The translations under genes and the position numbers were made by a program. The notes below the pieces were generated by a model, which saw only the letters and a list, made by a program, of their open reading frames with translations, was not told the DNA's origin and made no database searches. From positions 1,240,001 to 1,304,000 of the forward strand of contig OZ246981.1 in NCBI GenBank assembly GCA_965232455.1: 64,000 nt of DNA. The letters are read 5' to 3'. This document shows, in pieces, positions 59,551-64,000 of the stretch (its first letter is position 1; every line of letters begins with the position of its first letter). The DNA is from JBFGFX01 sp965232455. Its GTDB lineage: Bacteria; Pseudomonadota; Gammaproteobacteria; Steroidobacterales; Woeseiaceae.

Positions 59551-60237
59551 TCACTCCGGCTCGCTGACGGTCGATATATCGATCAGCGGGTTCGCCGCGA
59601 TCATGCCGTCAGCCGTGAGCTCGGGATAGGGTTTTCCCAGGGCACGGCAACGTTCGGCGATGTCGGGGTACGACCACTCGAACAGCGTGCGAGCACGCTC
59701 GTCGGGCGTCAGACGCGACTTATCGTACAGCCCTGCCGCGCGCCGCTGTCGCTCGGCCTCGAACAGAATGATGCCGACGACGACCGACACCGTCAGCGAC
59801 GATCCGTGACCGTGCATTGGAATGGCTATGTGCTCGTCGGCCTCAGCACGCGCAGCGTCGCTCAGGCCAACGTGCTCGCCCCCGACCATGATCGCGACCT
59901 TCTGCGTATAGTCAACATCGCGGTAATCGCACGATTTTTCGCCACTGTGCGCGGCCACGAGCCGCCAGCCATCGGCACGTAGTGCCGTGAGCGCCGCGCG
60001 CGTCGAACGGTGCGTCGTCACGGCGACCCAGTGCTTCGCGCCGCCCAGGCTCATGTGATTACGACGCACCAACTCGCCTGTCGAGCTTGTGTGCACGTGC
60101 TGAATGCCGACGGCGTCGGCCGCGCGGATAATCGCAGAGACGTTGTGTGTTTTGGTAACCGCGTCCATCAACACCGTCAGGTCCGGCTGGCGGGCGTCGA
60201 GAGAGCGCTGGTGGTTTGCGGTTTGATCGCGTGTCAT
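59551..60237 (-). CDS. trmH: tRNA (guanosine-2'-O-)-methyltransferase
   Basis: A 228-residue SPOUT methyltransferase that methylates G18 of tRNA with S-adenosylmethionine. Close to E. coli TrmH along its length: RQPDLTVLMDAVTKTHNVSAIIRAADAVG (motif 1, catalytic Arg), VAIMVGGEHVGLSDAA (motif 2) and IPMHGHGSSLTVSVVVGIILFEAERQR (motif 3). In motif 3, the usual SLNVSV reads SLTVSV, a change at a normally conserved Asn. C-terminal YPDIAERCRALGKPYPEL supports full length. Single gene. Confidence 0.92.
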   Translation of the reverse strand: MTRDQTANHQRSLDARQPDLTVLMDAVTKTHNVSAIIRAADAVGIQHVHTSSTGELVRRNHMSLGGAKHWVAVTTHRSTRAALTALRADGWRLVAAHSGEKSCDYRDVDYTQKVAIMVGGEHVGLSDAARAEADEHIAIPMHGHGSSLTVSVVVGIILFEAERQRRAAGLYDKSRLTPDERARTLFEWSYPDIAERCRALGKPYPELTADGMIAANPLIDISTVSEPE

Positions 60238-60476
60238 CGGTGTTCCTTGCCGCAGGTGTGCGGATATCGTAGCAGCAGGCTACGCGCACGAGACGGTACG
60301 GCTTCACAATTGCTCGCTCGCTGGTGCGTTGCACCAGCGCCCCAGCTTATGTTGCGTAGCGACAGTAAAAAGTCTTTCGAGCCATACGCATCTTGGCTGC
60401 GCGGCGACGCGGAGGAGCTGGCTCCTTATGGCCGATTGCAGGCGCGGGCCATCGTCAAGAGTATGTCGGACGAATA

Positions 60477-62645
60477 TCAACCAAGGTTCGACATGATCGG
60501 CAGTGATCGAATACGCTTACCGGATGCGGCGAAGATTGCGTTGGTCACTGCAGGTACAACACCCGGTCCTGGCGCTTCACCTACGCCACCAACCGCCTCT
60601 CGGCTATCAATGATATGCACATCGATCTCCGGCGTCTCCGCCATGCCAATGATATGATAGTTATAGAAGTTGTCGTGCTTTGCGCGGCCTTCTTCTATGC
60701 TGATCTCCTCATAGAGTGCCGATCCGAGCCCCATGATTGTGCCGCCCATCATTTGGGCGTGAACGCTATCGGGATTGATAACAATGCCGCAGTCTATGGC
60801 GACGGTGATCTTGTGGACTTTCGGTTCTCCATCGTTCATGGAAACTTCCGCTACAAAAGCAACAATACTTCCAACGGCCTCCGAAAACGCTATCCCCTGA
60901 AAATGGCCAGGCGCAAGGTTCGTGCCCCAACCCGCTTCCTTCGCAACACGGTCCAGGACCGCGAGCCCTCTGGGACTTTCCCTCAGGAGGTTTCTTCGAT
61001 ATTCGTAAGGATCCTCACCGGCATTATGGGCCAATTCGTCGACAAAGCTCTCCAGAAAAAACCCATTATGAGAGGCGCCTACTGAGCGCCAATACCCTAC
61101 GGGAACGTGTGTGGGCACGTGAATATATTCTGCGCGGGTGTGGGGTATTGTGTACTGTTGGATTTTTCCGGGCGCGGAACCGGTTTGGGTAGTGATGTCT
61201 AGCATCGTCACCGGGTCCACACCGTCACCAAAGTCAGCCACACCATAGGTGTGTTCAATAACAGATTGGCCTGCCAGGCGCATTGCAAATGCCTCAATCG
61301 AACCGTCTGGTTCGACCGACGCAGTCATTCGAGCGGATACAGAGGGGCGATAAAAGTCGTGCTGAACGTCTTCTTCTCGGGTCCAGATCAGCTGTACGGG
61401 GCGACCAACGGCCTTTGAAGCGCGAACGGCTTGCTCGATGAAATCGTTCTCGTATTTGCGGCCAAATCCGCCACCTGCATAAATCGCATAGACTTCGACA
61501 TTCTCTTCCGGAACACCGGCGGCGCTGGCAGCTACTTTCGTCGCAGTGGTAATGCCCTGTGTGGGCGCCCAAACCTGGCAACGATCGCCATTGACAAACG
61601 CCGTAGCATTCATCGGTTCCATCGGACTATGATAGAGGAAGGGTACTGTATAGTCGGCAGACAGAACCTGCCCTGAATCAGAGTCTCGCGCGGCCGCGAT
61701 CGCCGCCCACGCGTCACCTTCACTGAATGCCACGCCGCCGTCATCGCGATCCAGTTGTGCATTTTGGGCAGCAATGATGTCCGCGGTGGCGATAGCATCG
61801 AACTCCGTTGCCTTAAACGTTATCTCAAGAGCATCAACGCCCTTCTTGGCATGCCAGAACGTGTCCGCCACAACCAAAACGGCGGATGGCATTTCGACAA
61901 CGTCAATGATCCCCTTCATTCCATCCAAAGCGGAACGGTCAACCGACACAACCTCCGCGCCGAATACCGGCGCTTGACGAATCGCGGCGTAAACCATATC
62001 CGGTACGCGCACATCTATGCCGAACCTCGCCGATCCGTTTACCTTACCGGGGAGGTCCACACGCGGTAGTGACTTGCCGATCAAGCTCGGCTTGTCCTTG
62101 AGCGGCGGGTTCTCCGGCACTTCCAGTTTCGCCGCCGCGCCGACCAGATCCGCAAAATGCAATGATCGTTGTGTTCCTCTGTGGGTCGCCATCGAGTCTG
62201 CGATAGCGACTTCTTGCACGGGGACGTTCCACTCTTCTGCTGCCGCCGTTCGTATCATTTCGCGCGCACTTGCACCGGCCTGACGCAGTGGCGCGTAAAA
62301 AACCCGCACTGAAAAACTGCCTGCGACCATTTGCTGTCCATACTCTGGTACGTTGAGCGCCGGGTTGAGCATGGCGGAATGGACGGAGACGTCTTCCCAA
62401 CGAGCTTCCAGTTCGTCCGCCAGGATCATGGCGAGACCGGTATGTGCACCTTGGCCGATCTCAAACGTCGGCACGACGAGATCAATCTTTCCATCCGGTC
62501 GGACGGTAAGGTAGTGACCGAGGGCGCCGCCGCGGGCTTCAGCAGCGACGGCGGTCGTTGCCGGGAACGGCAATGCGACCACGAGCGCACCGGTCGCGGC
62601 GGATTTCAGGAAACCGCGACGATCTATTGTTTGTTCGATGGTCAT
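60477..62645 (-). CDS. Molybdopterin-binding large subunit of an aldehyde/isoquinoline-type hydroxylase, Tat-exported
   Basis: A 722-residue member of the xanthine dehydrogenase/IorB group. A Tat-like signal (DRRGFLKSAATGALVVALPFPATTAVAAEA) begins the protein. Body motifs: LTVRPDGKIDLVVPTFEIGQG, RVDLPGKVNGSARFGIDVRVPDMVYA, SPMEPMNATAFV, AGGGFGRKYENDFIEQA, and the C-terminal VGGVGEAPGPGVVPAVTNAIFAA containing the catalytic Glu (GE). It oxidises aldehydes or N-heterocycles using molybdenum cofactor, with the [2Fe-2S] partner encoded 14 bases upstream. ATG 62645 has GGAGGA just upstream; the start at 62723 overlaps the partner and was rejected. Confidence 0.92.
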   Translation of the reverse strand: MTIEQTIDRRGFLKSAATGALVVALPFPATTAVAAEARGGALGHYLTVRPDGKIDLVVPTFEIGQGAHTGLAMILADELEARWEDVSVHSAMLNPALNVPEYGQQMVAGSFSVRVFYAPLRQAGASAREMIRTAAAEEWNVPVQEVAIADSMATHRGTQRSLHFADLVGAAAKLEVPENPPLKDKPSLIGKSLPRVDLPGKVNGSARFGIDVRVPDMVYAAIRQAPVFGAEVVSVDRSALDGMKGIIDVVEMPSAVLVVADTFWHAKKGVDALEITFKATEFDAIATADIIAAQNAQLDRDDGGVAFSEGDAWAAIAAARDSDSGQVLSADYTVPFLYHSPMEPMNATAFVNGDRCQVWAPTQGITTATKVAASAAGVPEENVEVYAIYAGGGFGRKYENDFIEQAVRASKAVGRPVQLIWTREEDVQHDFYRPSVSARMTASVEPDGSIEAFAMRLAGQSVIEHTYGVADFGDGVDPVTMLDITTQTGSAPGKIQQYTIPHTRAEYIHVPTHVPVGYWRSVGASHNGFFLESFVDELAHNAGEDPYEYRRNLLRESPRGLAVLDRVAKEAGWGTNLAPGHFQGIAFSEAVGSIVAFVAEVSMNDGEPKVHKITVAIDCGIVINPDSVHAQMMGGTIMGLGSALYEEISIEEGRAKHDNFYNYHIIGMAETPEIDVHIIDSREAVGGVGEAPGPGVVPAVTNAIFAASGKRIRSLPIMSNLG

Positions 62646-62659
62646 CGATTCCTCCTCCT

Positions 62660-63109
62660 TCAACCTGTCTTGGCCGCGCGGTGAATGGCGGCGCGGACGC
62701 GCGGGTAAGTCGCGCAGCGGCATATGTTCGTCATCGCCGTGTCAATGTCCTCGTCCGTCGGCTCAGGATTCTGTGCCAACAACGAAGCCGCAGCCATTAG
62801 CATTCCTGACTGACAGTATCCGCATTGCGGTACCTGCATCTCGATCCAGGCCTCCTGCAGGGCATGCTGCTGGTCACCACCGAGATTTTCGATCGTGGTC
62901 ACCTCTCTGTCGCCCAGAACACCGACAGGAAGCAGGCAAGATCGCGTAACCGCGCCGTCGATATGGACCGAGCAGGCACCGCACACGCCGACGCCGCAGC
63001 CAAACTTCGTCCCAGTCATGTTCAGATGATCGCGCAGGACCCAGAGCAGCGGAGTATCCTCGTCAGCATCGACCTCAAGCTGCTTGCCGTTCACATTGAT
63101 CTTGAGCAT
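62660..63109 (-). CDS. [2Fe-2S] small subunit of the molybdenum hydroxylase
   Basis: A 149-residue two-cluster iron-sulfur protein. The first cluster ligands are GCGVGVCGACSVHIDGAVTRSC; the second are QCGYCQSGMLMAA and ICRCATYPRVRAAI. It transfers electrons from the molybdenum subunit, as in IorA or the small subunit of aldehyde oxidases. Precedes the large subunit by 14 bases. No FAD subunit and no MocA/XdhC maturation gene is visible nearby. Confidence 0.93.
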   Translation of the reverse strand: MLKINVNGKQLEVDADEDTPLLWVLRDHLNMTGTKFGCGVGVCGACSVHIDGAVTRSCLLPVGVLGDREVTTIENLGGDQQHALQEAWIEMQVPQCGYCQSGMLMAAASLLAQNPEPTDEDIDTAMTNICRCATYPRVRAAIHRAAKTG

Positions 63110-63176
63110 TTCACCCTCCCTTCTTTTGCCGTGAATCGAAAGTTGGCCATCGCGGCCTGGTAGCCGTCCCCTCCTC

Positions 63177-63722
63177 TCAGCCCTTCAAAGACGCAATGTA
63201 CGCCTGGACTTTCTCGTATTGCTCCGGATGGTTTTTCTCGAGATAAGTCATGTCGGTTTTGTCGAACGAGTCCCCGTTGGTCCGGTCGCCACGAATGATA
63301 CTTTCCAGGGAAGCAACGATATCGGCGACGAGCGGTCGGTCGGTTGCCCCACCCAGGTTCATTTCACTCGGGTCGATCGCCCATCGGAAGAGAATTTCGC
63401 CGCCGTCGGTCTCAACAACAACGCCAGGTTGAACCATGCCAGCCGGGTACGCCCCCTCAACGTCCTTGAGCGGTGTTTCCTCTTTAGGGGTAATGAAGAT
63501 GTCGTACTTGCTCGCTTCGACATTCGCTTCATCCACGAGAATGTCGAAACCCAGCCCCAGATTTTGCTTGGATTGGTTGCCCGCCTGGGCGGTAATGCCT
63601 ACAACGCGGCCACCCAGCTCTGAAATTCGATCGAGTACGTCGTTGAAGTCAGAAAGGTAGGCCGAGCACCAGGGGCACCAATCGCCTCGGAAAAACACTT
63701 TGACGGTGAAGTTCTGGCTCAT
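63177..63722 (-). CDS. Thioredoxin-fold, peroxiredoxin-like protein (AhpC/TSA superfamily)
   Basis: A 181-residue thioredoxin-fold protein. FRGDWCPWCSAYLSDFNDVL places a CPWC pair where AhpC/TSA proteins of the group often annotated redoxin have WCPxC; GGRVVGITAQ is the next strand. The C-terminal PEQYEKVQAYIASL resembles a dimer helix. It probably reduces disulfides or peroxides. GGAGG precedes the ATG by eight bases. It lies upstream of the hydroxylase genes, 67 bases from the small subunit, perhaps one operon. Confidence 0.82.
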   Translation of the reverse strand: MSQNFTVKVFFRGDWCPWCSAYLSDFNDVLDRISELGGRVVGITAQAGNQSKQNLGLGFDILVDEANVEASKYDIFITPKEETPLKDVEGAYPAGMVQPGVVVETDGGEILFRWAIDPSEMNLGGATDRPLVADIVASLESIIRGDRTNGDSFDKTDMTYLEKNHPEQYEKVQAYIASLKG

Positions 63723-64000
63723 TTGGAATCCTCCTCGGCGGATGGGCCCTGGTGGCCGGGAAACATAAGTCGGACTTCCTGTTGAGTATTTCGGAGGGAA
63801 TCGAACGATGGTAGGTGCACGTACCAGCTATCAGTTATTCGTTTATCAAATGCCAGTGGCGTACAGAAAGTAAGTTAGAGCGGAGAAAGCTGATGCTAGT
63901 GCTAGGAGTATCCATCGCGGAGAATCAACAATGGCCCGACGATTGCCCCCGAATCCCACGGAAAAAAGGTGCCGTATGTCTTGCTACACCCCTCGTGTGG
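63723..64000. other. Right-edge stretch without a supported gene
   Basis: About 280 bases at the window edge. A minus-strand frame ending near 63853 reads WILLALASAFSALTYFLYATG (a possible membrane helix) but continues only about 37 codons, so I do not call a gene. The promoter of the redoxin gene should be here. Confidence 0.4.

Noticed and set aside
60349..60657. + strand frame between trmH and the hydroxylase gene
   Set aside because: About half of it is antisense to the hydroxylase C-terminus and it has no ribosome site, although its first 45 residues look somewhat protein-like.

Overview
The window looks like a 64 kb piece of a GC-rich gammaproteobacterial chromosome. Supporting signs are a XerCD dif site with a perfect Escherichia-type XerD arm, TonB receptors, a FadJ-type enzyme, YjdF, a PatZ-like acyltransferase and Salmonella-type cobalamin salvage genes. 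Genus cannot be fixed from sequence alone. Most genes are compact, with many 4-base ATGA/GTGA overlaps. The stretch from about 54 to 59.4 kb is visibly more AT-rich and less dense.

Layout. 1-3.1 kb: partial fadJ with an endonuclease/phosphatase-fold gene, an orphan TIR-like gene and a glycerophosphodiester phosphodiesterase. 3.3-9.1 kb: a coiled-coil membrane protein, a DUF2946-like protein with a His/Glu-rich (probably zinc) TonB receptor, a YHS protein coupled to a TAXI-type lipoprotein, and a repetitive secreted protein. 9.1-25.7 kb: metabolic and signalling genes (PhzF/RidA pair, CPBP protease, hybrid histidine kinase, P-type ATPase, YjdF, a PatZ-like acyltransferase followed by a histone-deacetylase-fold enzyme, UbiA prenyltransferase, and a winged-helix/TM/beta-propeller regulator divergent from a secreted protein). 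25.8-27.8 kb: an ArsR/SRPBCC operon with a clear palindromic operator. 28.3-31.2 kb: an ECF sigma factor with cysteine pairs coupled to two membrane/secreted proteins, plus small membrane genes. 31.4-34.2 kb: a sigma-54 activator and a serine hydrolase.

34.3-46.1 kb is a cobalamin salvage and uptake region: cobT-cobS-cobC-cobO, then a sigma70-like promoter and a B12 riboswitch, then btuB-btuF-btuC-btuD-cobQ-cbiB-cobD, with cobU convergent at the end. It covers uptake, adenosylation, aminopropanol arm, lower-ligand activation and final assembly; no corrin-ring synthesis genes are present here. 46.2-53.9 kb holds EF-hand, nucleotidyltransferase-like, DUF808 and LuxR genes and an oxidative-stress-like run (novel secreted protein, SodC, small secreted protein, DUF1330, Dps). 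That run contains a diverged repeat straddling two successive gene boundaries.

The most striking region is 55.5-58.7 kb. A dif site lies at 55519-55546. The sequence on its XerC side is repeated 3.1 kb away at 58646-58703, where the XerC half is kept but the XerD half is absent. I read the 3.1 kb between them as an element integrated by host XerCD recombination at the replication terminus (IMEX-like). It carries only unrecognised genes: a translationally coupled pair of tiny ORFs with a terminator, degraded coding sequence, and two membrane-anchored proteins of similar plan. Just beyond it is a Doc/AbrB-type toxin-antitoxin pair. Gene orientation switches from mainly + to entirely - around this point and the few FtsK-orienting (KOPS-like) octamers I found point towards dif from both sides, as expected at a terminus. 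The window ends with trmH, a two-subunit molybdenum hydroxylase and a thioredoxin-fold protein.
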